This document shows positions 1 to 8,978 of a stretch of DNA of 20,965 nt, one piece after another. Numbering within the stretch: the stretch's first letter is position 1; each line of letters starts with the position of its first letter. The notes beneath the pieces were generated by a model, which was not told the DNA's origin, made no database searches, and worked only from the letters and a program-made list of their open reading frames with translations. The translations under genes and the position numbers were made by a program. Source of the stretch: Tubiluchus corallicola (taxonomy: Eukaryota; Priapulida; Priapulimorpha; Priapulimorphida; Tubiluchidae); contig JAQGDQ010001926.1 of assembly GCA_030141605.1 (NCBI GenBank), positions 1 through 20,965 of the forward strand. The letters are read 5' to 3'.

Positions 1-829
1 TGATTATGTGTGTCCGGATAAGAAAGCAAGAATAAGAAAGAAAAAACGAAGAAAAAAGAACGAAAGAAGGAATGAGGTGAAAGAGGAAGAAAGAAAGGGA
101 AAGGGAAAGGGCGGAAGGAAAGAGAAAAATAATTGATCCTGTGTAACTGAAAGAAGAAAGATAATATGAAAGAAAGAAATAACAAAGAACAAAGAACGAA
201 AGAAGGAATGAGGTGAAAGAGGAAGAAAGAAAGGGAAAGGGCCGAAGAAAAAAGAAAAATAATTGATCGTAAATAAGCGAATGAGGAAGCAAGAAGTAAG
301 AAAGAGAGAAAAACAGTAGGAAGAAAGAAAGGAAAAAGAACGAAATAACGAAGTAGGTGAAAAAGGAAAAAAGAAAGGGAAAGGGCAGAAGGAAAAAGAA
401 AAATAATTGATTGTAAGTAACCGAATAAGGAAGCAAGAATAAGAAAGAGAGAAAGATAGTAGGAAGAAAGAAAGAAAAAAGAAGGAAGGAGGTGAAAGAA
501 GAAGAAAGAAAGGGAAAGCGAGAAAGGAAAAACAAAAATAATTGATTGTATGTAACCGGAAAAGAAGCAAAAAGTAAGAAAGAGAGAAAGCTAGTGGGAA
601 AGAAAGAAAGAACAAAGAAAAAAGAAAGAAAGAGGTGAAAGAAGAAGAAAGAAAGGGAAAGGGCGGAAGGAAAAAGAAAAATAATTGATTGTGTAGCAAG
701 AAGCAAGAAGTAAGAAAGAGAGAAAGATAGTAGAAAAGAAAGAAATAACAAATAAAAAAGAACGAAAGAAGGAAGGAGGTGAAGAAGAAGAAGAAAGAAA
801 AGGAAAGGAAGCAAGGAAAAGAAAGTAAG
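1..829. repeat. Purine-strand tandem array, units of about 130-144 bp
   Basis: The + strand is almost all A and G for about 830 bases. The tract is not simple (GAA)n. The landmark AATTGAT recurs at 131, 261, 405, 540 and 683, so diverged units of 130, 144, 135 and 143 bp are present. Each unit has a purine core (motifs like AGAAAGGGAAAGGGCGGAAGG) followed by a short mixed spacer with AATAATTGAT and a TAAC-containing stretch. The tract lies in the ankyrin gene's intron upstream of the exon at 934. The minus strand has a 289-residue open frame made mainly of Phe, Leu and Ser; that follows from a pyrimidine strand having few stop codons and is not a gene. Mirror-symmetric purine stretches could form triplex DNA (inference). 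Confidence 0.9.
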
Positions 830-933
830 TTAATTAAAAAACTTAAATCTTTGCTATCAAACATTTTTCTCAAATGTTAGGATAAATTCTAAAACATGGC
901 AATGGTATTTTCACTATTTTTGGTCTTCCTTAG

Positions 934-1032
934 GAGCGAGCCCAAATAGGGCTACTTCATTCGGACGGCGAGCCCTTCATGTGGCAGTTATGCAAGACGA
1001 CATGAGAATAATAGAATCCCTCATAGAGCATA
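934..1032 (+). CDS. Internal exon of an ankyrin-repeat protein (one ANK repeat)
   Basis: This exon is 99 bp, exactly 33 codons and one ankyrin repeat. A pyrimidine-rich acceptor ends in TTCCTTAG at 933, and the donor GTAAGT starts at 1033. The exon begins with the last two bases of a split codon (GA) and ends with the first base of another (A1032), so both introns are phase 1. The translation from 936 starts ASPNRATSFGRRALHVAV and ends IIESLIEH. It shows the ANK pattern: the xALH helix start (consensus TPLH), the second helix ending in LIEH, and the GAxxN hairpin residues at the front. Ankyrin repeats bind protein partners; which partner, and the cell compartment, cannot be read here. The gene extends left of the window. 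The last exon base is A rather than the usual G, so the split codon becomes AGA (Arg) where ANK repeats normally have Gly. Confident as an ANK exon; the specific family is unknown. Confidence 0.85.
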
Positions 1033-1318
1033 GTAAGTACTGTACATGTGACCGGTTTAAATAACGTAACGATGACGTCATAACAGGTCAATTAAACAAA
1101 CATAAGTACTGTACATGTGACCGGTTTAAATAACGTAACGATGACGTCATAACAGGTCAATTAAACAAACATAAGTACTGTACATGTGACCGGTTTAAAT
1201 AACGTAACGATGACGTCATAACAGGTCAATTAAACAAACATAAGTACTGTGCATGTGACCGGTTTAAATAACGTAACGATGACGTCATAACAGGTCAATT
1301 AAACAAACATAAGTAAGG
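1033..1318 (+). repeat. Intronic 69-bp minisatellite, four copies, each with a CRE palindrome
   Basis: Four units begin TAAGTACTG at 1034, 1103, 1172 and 1241, with a partial fifth at 1310. Each holds TGACGTCA, at 1073, 1142, 1211 and 1280. Other palindromes in every unit are ACCGGT and TTTAAA; TGTACA is present except in unit 4, where it reads TGTGCA. This A-to-G change is the only difference I see among the copies, so the array is recent or kept uniform. It starts at intron base +2, overlapping the donor GTAAGT, and it ends at another donor-like GTAAGG (1313). TGACGTCA is the known CREB/ATF binding site; activity here is inference. Confidence 0.93.
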
Positions 1319-1961
1319 AAGGTATGCAATGCATCGGTTAATTCCTGTTCATTTATTGGTTCACTATTGCTGCACTTTTTTTCGAATTTCACTTTCTGCG
1401 CATGCGCACACCTTCGTTTTTATCTAATTCAAACTTGCACGAAAAATGACTGTGATGTGCGGTGGTTGGTCAAATAAAAGTTTGCTGTGTGCCATAACAA
1501 ACTCACCAAATTTAAAGCACATTGTTCACAAACGGTCTGTCCATTGTTTTAACTAATAAACCTTTTCACAGTTTCGTTGTACACATGCGCAGTTGCTGTA
1601 CTGTAGGTCAAAGGTTAAGTGTACCACAGCAACGCATCTTAACTACAACAGTAACGTGACATGTGCGTAAATCAAAGCAATCTGCCACATCAGTTCAGTA
1701 GCTTCAGATATTTTTACATGGTCTTTACTTAATTATGCATTAGTCTCTGTGGGATCTTGCTTGGAAACAAGAAAAATGAACTAGGTAAGGTTCTACTTAG
1801 CTGTTAAAACTGTTAACATTACGGTAGCTTGGGCTGCGAGGCGTTGTCAAGTGTACACAAATGGTAGCCTTTGAGCTTTTTACGATCACCATCAATCACT
1901 GGAACCGTGTAAAAGCTTATTGATTTGCTTCAGAACTGTGATGACTCCATGTTTTTTTCAG
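1033..1961 (+). other. Phase-1 intron of the ankyrin gene
   Basis: The donor GTAAGT is at 1033-1038. The acceptor, a T-run followed by CAG, ends at 1961. The intron is 929 bp. Its first ~285 bp are the CRE minisatellite. The rest (1319-1961) is unique AT-rich sequence in which I see no further repeat or exon. Joining the flanks restores the reading frame: A1032 plus GA at 1962-1963. Confidence 0.82.
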
Positions 1962-2080
1962 GAGCTCGACTCGGTGTAAAAGACGAATTTGACATGACGG
2001 CTTTGGATTTAGCCAAACAGTTTGGTAATAAAGAAGCGGCAAGTTTACTTAACTCGATGGCTTGGAAGAGAAAAAAATAG
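1962..2080 (+). CDS. Terminal coding exon of the ankyrin-repeat protein
   Basis: After the acceptor CAG (1959-1961) the frame continues from the split codon at 1032 and reads RARLGVKDEFDMTALDLAKQ followed by FGNKEAASLLN, ending SMAWKRKK and a TAG stop at 2078-2080. The xTALDLAKQFGNKEAASLL segment is a good ankyrin repeat: TPLH-like start, first helix, turn, second helix. RARLGVKD supplies the hairpin between it and the repeat in the previous exon. The short lysine-rich tail after the last repeat suggests that the ANK domain is the C-terminal end of the protein. Two poly(A) signals follow within 90 bp, as expected for a last exon. End-of-protein ANK repeats with a DLA motif also occur in INK4-like inhibitors and many other small ANK proteins, so I do not assign a name. 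Confidence 0.85.
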
Positions 2081-2125
2081 AAACTGAAATATCTTAGCTA
2101 TCGGAGCAAAGTGAGCAACGTGTTA

Positions 2126-2162
2126 AATAAAATGTGTATTTAATTACAGAGATTTTAATAAA
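2126..2162 (+). promoter_or_regulatory. Poly(A) signals of the ankyrin gene
   Basis: AATAAA occurs at 2126-2131 and again at 2157-2162, 46 and 77 bases after the stop codon. Either would give a very short 3' UTR. The following 2163-2460 is AT-rich with no feature I recognise. Confidence 0.6.
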
Positions 2163-2460
2163 AAGTAATTAAAAACTTACGTCGTCTTGCTAACTGAACA
2201 ATTTTGATAGCAAGGCCTTCTTGGTTATTTTGTTTTTTTACGCAGAAGTTTTTAACCTCACAAACTAACACGAATTAGGAAGCCTAACAAATTAATTCGA
2301 ATTTAATTTCTGGCAGTGTATGTTCACGCCTAAACACCCGGAGGTCCCAAAAATTCTTCACTAATTTGTTTTACTGCGTTAGGCCTACCATTGCAAATTG
2401 TGGTGTTGAATCAAAACTTAGTACAAAACGAAAATTACGGTCAGCTCTTCTGCTTTTTAG

Positions 2461-3230
2461 CAGATACTGACTGTTATTTTCATTTTAAGAAATCGTTTCC
2501 TTGCTTAAGTGGGTGCTGGTTGTTATTTTCTTTTTAAGAATTTGTTCCTCCGCTTAAGTGGGTGCTGGCTCTTATTTTCATTTTAAGTTATTGTTTCCTT
2601 CGTCAAGTGGATACTGGATGTCATTTTCTTTTTTTAGAAATCGTTTCTTTGCTTAAGTGGGCACTGGCTGTTATTTTCATTTTAAGAATTTGTTTCTTTA
2701 CTTAAGTGAGTGTGACTGTTATTTTCATTTTAAGAACTTGTTTCTTTACTTAAGTGGGTGTGGCTGTTATTTTCACTTTAAGAAATCGTTTCTTTGCTTA
2801 AGTGAGTGTGATTGTTATTTTCATTTTAAGAATTTGTTTCTTTACTTAAGTGGGTGTGGCTGTTATTTTCATTTTAAGAATTTGTTTCTTTACTTAAGTG
2901 GGTGTGACTGTCATTTTCATTTTAAGAATTTGTTTCTTTACTTAAGTGAGTGTGACTGTCATTTTCATTTTAAGAACTTGTTTCTTTGCTTAAGTGGGTG
3001 CTGGCTGTTATTTTCACTTTAAGAATTTGTTTCTTTGCCTAAGTGGGTGCTGGCTGTTATTTTCATGTTAAGAATTCGTTTCTTTGCTTAAGTGGGTGCT
3101 GGATGTTATTTTCATGTTAAGAATTCGTTTCTTTGCTTAAGTAAACGCTGGCTGTTGTTTTCATTCTAAGAATTTGTTCCTCCGCTTAAATGGGCGTGGC
3201 TGTTATCTTCATTTTAAGAATTCGTTTTCC
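2461..3230. repeat. 48/49-bp minisatellite, about 15-16 copies
   Basis: Each unit holds TTATTTTCATTTTAAGAA, then TTGTTTCTTT and CTTAAGTG (a CTTAAG palindrome in nearly every unit). Outer units are 49 bp (GTGCTGG) and the central units at about 2660-3010 are 48 bp (GTGTGG), so array ends and core have diverged. Because 48 is a multiple of three, the core gives a 121-residue open frame with a 16-residue periodic peptide (CDCYFHFKNLFLYLS). The outer 49-bp units break that frame, so I treat it as an artefact. Confidence 0.93.
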
Positions 3231-4165
3231 CCATCATCAATTAGTAGAAAATAATTTGCATTAAACACTGCAGTCCTTACCTTTTGTTCGAATTCTTAAA
3301 ATTTTGATTCAATCTGAATCTTGACCGAGATTGTTGCGAACGAATTCGCAAGTAGAACTATGTAAAGCGTAAGTCGGAAGGATAAAGAAGAGAGTAGGTT
3401 AAACAAGAAAGAACAATGGCATAAACACGTTTTTGTAGATCGGATGGTGAATAGATCACGACAAATCTTAGTTCAATTCTAATAGGAGATGTAATTCTAC
3501 TTAAGGGTTCCTGGTTCAAATCCAAGCATAGAGTGACCTTTTCATTCACAATTTTGTCCACAATTTTACAGATGCCGTGTTCATTCTATCGTTAACAGAC
3601 AATGTTGCAATTAAAAATATAAAAATTAACAAAGCCTAGTTTTTATAACTAGGTTTCATTATTAACAGTACAAGTGTAGCTTAGATTGTTAAAGGAAAAC
3701 AGGATAATTTTTCATATTTCACCCCATTTGAAACACGACAAAAAGTATACATTTTAAATGCCAAAATATTTCTAATAATTAAATAGTCGGTTAAAGACTC
3801 AGTTAATGGCAGGCGAGCACAGTTAGTGATGGCATCACAACTGAACATGATTTTCAGAAGCACAAACATTCCGTGAGAGTATTGCACGCGTTTGCAAAGG
3901 GAATATTGAAGAACATTGCTGCTGTACAACATTCAGTGTGACATACAAAAACTCAAATTCAAATTTCAAGTTTACCGCCGTGCTCACGTATGAGCTGTCG
4001 AACGTGTGCGCTACATCACAACTGAACACCTCTGAACTGAGTGGAAAGCACCCATTTTTTGTGCAACGTGTTTCCGAGATGCAGGCGCTAGTGTCCATCT
4101 AACTACCAAATAGCTTAATAGCTTTACATCGAAGAACTGGTCGTACGAACGCAATGTTAGGTTAG
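3231..4165. other. Unassigned AT-rich stretch
   Basis: No open frame longer than about 90 codons and no recognisable domain on either strand. The words ATCACAACTGAACA occur twice (near 3834 and 4014), hinting at an old duplication of about 180 bp. GGTTCAAATCC at 3513-3523 resembles a tRNA B box, but I find no A box or cloverleaf. Confidence 0.5.
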
Positions 4166-4508
<343 letters not shown>

Positions 4509-5040
4509 TTTTCACGTAAATAATTCTTGATTCAATAATAAGTTCTGTTTCAATATTTCATAGGGCAGTTTGTTTTGAAGCTATAGTTTAAGATTGAATT
4601 CGGTTTTCCTCGTAGCTTAATCCAAGATTGTTTACTGCGGTGTACCGTACATGTTTTTGTGCCAAATTTAGCCGCTAGAGCGCGCCACATTACCACCAAG
4701 ACTGCACCTTGCAGCCAGTTGATTGTTTGCAATCTAGCAAAGGCCCCGCAAAAAATTTTGCGTATAAAAACACTAATAATCAATAATGCGCGAACGTCCT
4801 ACCTAGTGTTCGTTTACTTACCTAACGCAAAGCCTCAGCAGCAGCTTTTACCGAATTAAAGTTATAGGCAGAGTATATGGGTGACGTCAGAATGGCTTTT
4901 GCTTCAGCAGTTTTCCCAGCGAAAATTTCCGAAAATAGAACATCTAATTAACTCGTCGATACTCCTTTTGGTGGACCTGTCCTAACATATAGCTTACATA
5001 TTCGTATAGCCCTGTTCTTCCTTTTTCTAAAAAGTCGTAT
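4509..5040. other. Unassigned stretch with scattered promoter-like motifs
   Basis: No convincing gene. A TATA-like GTATAAAAAC lies at 4762-4771, and a full CRE palindrome TGACGTCA at 4882-4889. Open frames on both strands are under 80 codons and show no known domain. The motifs could be chance. Confidence 0.35.
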
Positions 5041-5390
5041 ATCTCCTTCCGAGAGTCCCACCAGGCGCCGCTAGAACGTTTTTTCTGCAGGCTGTTTGAC
5101 CAAAATTTCGAAAAATTTGGTCAAATTGGGTCCGGGAAAAGGCCCGTTACGGGACGCCGTGGCCCTCTCGCGAATTCTAAATATGCCTACTACACCCACC
5201 GCTGAACGGGCTATCGATCCATGGCCAGCACCACCCATGGCCCGTTCCCGTTCTCCAGATCTCAGACGTATAACTTTTACAAAAAACGGCCGAAAAATGG
5301 CCATTTTTTGGAGGTTTTTCGTCCCCCCCGTTCGTCCCGGTGGGCCAGATTCCAAAAATAAACCCCCAATGGCAAGACACTAGATCGAGA
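5041..5390. other. GC-rich patch with palindromes, unknown repeat or relic
   Basis: This patch is clearly richer in G+C and CpG than its surroundings, with sharp edges near 5041 and 5390. It contains a dyad GACCAAA...TTTGGTC (5098-5122), a perfect 16-bp palindrome AAAAATGGCCATTTTT (5293-5308), and two CCATGG sites 15 bp apart (5219-5239). Both strands are open for about 95-104 codons, which GC-rich sequence often allows; neither translation resembles a family I know. It is most likely an inserted repeat element or a fragment of a different isochore. 5391-5640 is unremarkable. Confidence 0.5.
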
Positions 5391-5642
5391 CCTTTCGTTT
5401 GATGTATAGATCGCCACAAATGGTACCGTCGGTGATTGGTGTTGATTGTTTGAGTTTGAGAGACGAGCATGAATAGAACGTCGAGACTCAAGAGTGATTT
5501 ATCTTTGACACAGATCTTTCATGGAACGCCAAGCTTTTCTAGGTTGATATATGAATAGATGCGTTCCGACGTTGTTAGATTTGCCTAAATTTTCTGTGGT
5601 AAAAGAGCTATGCATTCTTTGTATGGACGCAGAAACTGTAAT

Positions 5643-6045
5643 GGCGCGTTCAAACTAGCGAGCTTTTTCCCTGACAGCAAACTTTTAAGTGTGAACTGCT
5701 TTGCGAGTTATTGCCAGCAAGTTATTGCAAACCCTCCGATAGTTATTGCGAGGTGAGTTACTGTCCGGTGTGAACGCCTCAGCGAGTTACTCTTCCACTA
5801 CTCGTAGTGAATAGATAAGTTAGTGTCAGTTTGGGATTACTGTCGGAGAGTAACTCGCAGCACGTTTTGCTCTGTAGTCTGAACACGCTTACGAGTTATT
5901 GTCCGGTGTGAACACCTTGGCGAGTTACTCTCGACACTTCTCGAGGTGAATAGAGAAGTGAGTGTCACCTCGGCTTACTGTCGGAGAGTAACTCGCGGCA
6001 AGTTGCACTCTCTAGTCTGAACACGCGTGCGAGTTACTTGGCGAT
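5643..6045. mobile_element. Possible MITE with inverted ends and internal 138-bp tandem units
   Basis: The left end GCGCGTTCAAACTAGCGAG (5644-5662) resembles the reverse complement of CTCTAGTCTGAACACGCG (6010-6027), an imperfect inverted repeat. Inside, CCGGTGTGAAC recurs at 5765 and 5903, and GAGTAACTCGC recurs, so there are about two tandem units of 138 bp sharing GCGAGTTACT, TCGGAGAGTAACTCG and CTGAACACGC. GCGAGTTAC and its complement occur in both orientations, so the whole can fold into nested hairpins. I could not find a target duplication, so element class and exact ends are uncertain. Confidence 0.5.
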
Positions 6046-6192
6046 TTTACTTGGCTCCAGAAAGAAGCTGGTCCTATAATTTTTTTAGACCTATAATTAA
6101 TAATCAAGTTAATGCAATTAATCTTTAAATGTTGCGGTGATACTTCTTGGAAAAAATGAAATTATCTCGATAGTTGACTGGCTACTAAAGCT

Positions 6193-6236
6193 GACGTAGC
6201 ACGCAGAAAAATATGACGTAGCACGCAGAAAAATAT
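6193..6236. repeat. 22-bp perfect tandem duplication
   Basis: GACGTAGCACGCAGAAAAAT followed by AT occurs twice head to tail, at 6193-6214 and 6215-6236. It ends exactly where recognisable LINE coding sequence begins, so it may mark the 5' junction of the truncated LINE or a local slippage. Confidence 0.8.
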
Positions 6237-7477
6237 GGCTGCATGTTGCAAGCTCACAAACATCTTTGAAAATCCGAATCTCAGCACAGAAACTAAACTA
6301 CATATTTTGTCATCACTTGTAGAACCTGTATTCTTGTATAATTCGGTATTGTGGACAGTCAAAATTGCCCAGGTCCCAGGAAAATGTCCGTATGCCATAG
6401 AGAGACGCTTGGTGTAAAATGACCAAAGGAAATCTCTAATCTGGATCTATATAATTTAACAAACAGGAATGAATGGAGTGCGGTTATGCAGAACCTTTGG
6501 TTTAGAAACATTGGACATGTCATTAGATTACCACAGGATTCTCCACTTACTACTGCATTACATCAAAACTAATATCTGGGAGCAAACCAAGAGGAGGACA
6601 TCAGGATTGGACATGTCATCAGATTACCACAGGACTCACAACCAAGAGCAGCACAGTAAATCACGTATTTGGATGTTCTCAAGAAAGACTGATTAAATAC
6701 TCCACTTGACTTAGAATGAATTGGACTTGTCATTAGATTACCACAAATATTCCCCACTTACTACAGCGTTACATCAAGTACTAATACCTGGGAAGGAACC
6801 AAGAGGAGGACATCTGATCATGTTCTATACAATTACAGTTATTACTACAAGTATAATGTCTAATTTAATCTCTTCTCTCCCACTTAAATTTGGGTACATA
6901 TATGTGTATATGTACATCATTGTATATACAAGTAAGCAATATGGTGCATTGTAATACAAGTCAGTGGTGTATTGAGTATCACATAATATCACATATCAGA
7001 TAATCACATAATTCAAATTCGTAACTATTTAAAATTTTTCACACTCTAAGGCTCACTCAAAGTCGTAATTACATATTATGTTTTCCTTTCTCTACTTTCA
7101 GTTTTTTGCTCATATATCATTGCTATTATTACATCATTTACTTCATCCTTATTTACATTAAGTTATCTACAGAAGCATGCATAATTATAATCATTTTTTC
7201 ATTTAAGTAAGGTGAGTGTGTTAATGACCGTATGGTCGTACACTCACCTCGCACTACTCAAATTATTACATCATTTACTTCATCCTTATTTACATTAAGT
7301 TATCTACAGAAGCATGCATAATTATAATCATTTTTTCATCTAAGTAAGGTGAGTGTGTTAATGACCGTATGGTCGTACACTCACATCGCACTACTTAAAT
7401 TATTTTATTTAAAGTTTATTAATGCGTTTGATATTGTATTTTTTGATGTGTGAAATAAAATTCATAGTTCATAGTTC
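6235..7477 (+). mobile_element. Degraded LINE 3' end: RT-ORF C-terminus, 3' UTR and tail
   Basis: The frame from 6235 reads KLTNIFENPNLSTETKL and then SLVEPVFLYNSVLWTV. This matches the segment after the palm of LINE reverse transcriptases (pattern LSxxTKLxLxxSLVxPVLLYxxExW). After a frameshift, 6454-6570 reads DLYNLTNRNEWSAVMQ, NLWFRNIGHVIRLPQD and SPLTTALHQ. This is the C-terminal W/F-G-H-V-x-R-x-P segment typical of these ORFs, normally followed by GKRxRGRP and a VLKKDL-type motif (seen at 6666-6692 as YLDVLKKD). Stops and frameshifts make it non-functional, and the segment is triplicated (6510, 6606, 6720). The distal part has the 137-bp duplication, then AATAAA (7454-7459) and a TTCATAG-repeat tail (7461-7477), as expected for a non-LTR 3' end. 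It is truncated at the 5' end; the clade is uncertain. Confidence 0.7.
7125..7398. repeat. 137-bp tandem duplication, each copy carrying a hairpin
   Basis: Copy 1 (7125-7261) and copy 2 (7262-7398) are nearly identical. Each contains AGGTGAGTGT, then GACCGTATGGTC, then ACACTCACCT (7210-7249 in copy 1): 10-bp perfect arms with a smaller inner dyad. In copy 2 (7347-7386) one arm base has changed (CACAT for CACCT). It lies within what I interpret as the LINE 3' UTR. Confidence 0.92.
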
Positions 7478-7819
7478 CTTATTGGACTATGTTTATTTTT
7501 CTGGTTGCCCAATGGTGTATTAGTCTGGAATCATGTAAATAATGATATACAAACTTACTTACTAACTAACTAACTATATAATAATAGAGTTTAGAACTGA
7601 TAAAAACGTGGCAGGCATGATCTTAGTCTATTTAAAAAACTTGTACTAGTAATTACTAGGCGGAAATTAAACAATTACAAATTGTGCGAGAATTATGTCT
7701 CAAAAAACAAAATTACTGTACATTACGCGTGTACATATCAAAAATTTAGGTAAAATAATTAAAACTTTTAAATACAAAATTTTTGAGCATTGAGAGGTCC
7801 ACAACTCTGAATTAAATAT
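7478..7819. other. Unassigned AT-rich stretch
   Basis: No coding signal. A short TTAC/TAAC run at 7551-7574 (ACTTACTTACTAACTAACTA) may be another small retroelement tail, but no body or target duplication is visible. Confidence 0.5.
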
Positions 7820-8485
7820 ATTTTAAAATTAGTTAGCAAGTTTTGCCTTTAATTCGATGTCTTCAAAAGAATACAAAGTAATTAGTCTGAATTTTGAGCT
7901 TGAATTATCCAGAATTTTCTTTTCAGCTAACCTGAGCCTTTTGCGAATTTTTCAAAATTACTTTAAAATTAGCTGCTAAATAGATTTTAAAATTAGGTTA
8001 GCAAGTTTTGCCTTTAATTCGATGTCTTCAAAAGAATACAAAGTAATTATTCTGAATTTTGAGCGTGAATTATTAAGAATTTTGTGTTCTGCTAACCTGA
8101 ACTTTTTGGGAATTTTGAAAATTACTTTAAAATTAGCTGTTAAAAGATTTTAAAATTAGGTTAGCAAGTTTTGCCTTGAATTCGATGTCTTCAAAAGATT
8201 GCAAAGTAATTATTCTGAATTTTGAGCTTGAATTATTAAGAATTTTCTTCTCTGCTCTCCTGAGACTTGTGCAATTTTTTTCAAAAGTATGTCAACATTT
8301 GCTGTTAAATGGATTTTAAAATTAGGTAGCAAATTTTGCCTTTAATACGATGTCTTCAAAAGAAAGAAAGTAATTATTCTGAATTTTGAGCGTGAATTAT
8401 TAAGAATTTTGTGTTCTGCTAACCTGAGCCTTCTGCTCAGTTTTTCAAAATTACTTCACTGTTAAACAGATTTTAAAAATAGGTT
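7820..8485. repeat. About 165-bp tandem array, four copies
   Basis: The landmark TTAGCAAGTTTTGCC (or a close variant) recurs near 7834, 7999, 8162 and 8327, giving spacings of 165, 163 and 165. Each unit contains ATTTTAAAATTAGG, CGATGTCTTCAAAAGA, CAAAGTAATTA and GAATTATTAAGAATTTT. In the second unit a perfect 9-bp inverted pair AGGTTAGCA (7995-8003) and TGCTAACCT (8090-8098) could form a stem; units 1 and 4 keep it nearly intact and unit 3 has lost one arm. No open frame spans the array. Confidence 0.92.
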
Positions 8486-8978
8486 CTCTTGCTCTTTATA
8501 TAAATAAAAAAAAATACACTAACCCTGCAACGCAGTCCCTAATCATCGACGTTGCAACATCTTTCCGGTTTCCATGACAACCACTCGTCATTGCTTACCA
8601 TTACTGAGCAAATTTTTTTGCACAAGCACCTAAGACGCTGTGGCTGCATCTCCAACCAAAGAGAAAACCATTAGCAGACGATGTTTCAGAAAAAAGTTTC
8701 ACTGGGTCTCCAAGTTGCACGGATATCACTCATCACGCTGAGTGTGCGACTATTTTTAGTGCCGCCTAATAGCCCAGAATCCCTGAAAATAAACTAAGTA
8801 GCCGTCTATGTCCAACACGAGTAGCTAAATCATTATTGTTTGTAAACTAGTTTCTGCTTGTCGAGATCGAGCAGAGAGTACTTGATGTAGACGGGTGTAG
8901 CGAGACCGGAACGTTGCTTCAGAATGTAAGATCTGATACACCACAGTGTTTTCTTACGCGTCACGCGAATTACCAGGT
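8486..8978. other. Unassigned unique stretch with an X-box-like site
   Basis: Somewhat less AT-rich than its neighbours, with no convincing exon on either strand. GTTTCCATGACAAC (8568-8581) fits the RFX X-box consensus (RYYNYY, 1-3 spacer, RRNRAC). Whether it is functional is unknown. Confidence 0.35.

Noticed and set aside
4-873. 289-residue minus-strand open frame rich in Phe, Leu and Ser
   Set aside because: It reads the pyrimidine strand of the purine array, where stop codons are rare; it has no domain and its sequence repeats with the DNA unit.
934-2080. Naming the ankyrin gene as an INK4-type CDK inhibitor
   Set aside because: The DLA-containing last repeat is reminiscent, but two repeats are too few and the motif is common to many ANK proteins.
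3513-3523. GGTTCAAATCC, a tRNA B-box match suggesting a tRNA or SINE head
   Set aside because: No A box at the right distance, an imperfect T stem and no acceptor stem.
4762-4771. TATA box of a gene starting near 4790
   Set aside because: No convincing coding sequence follows and AT-rich DNA yields such matches often.
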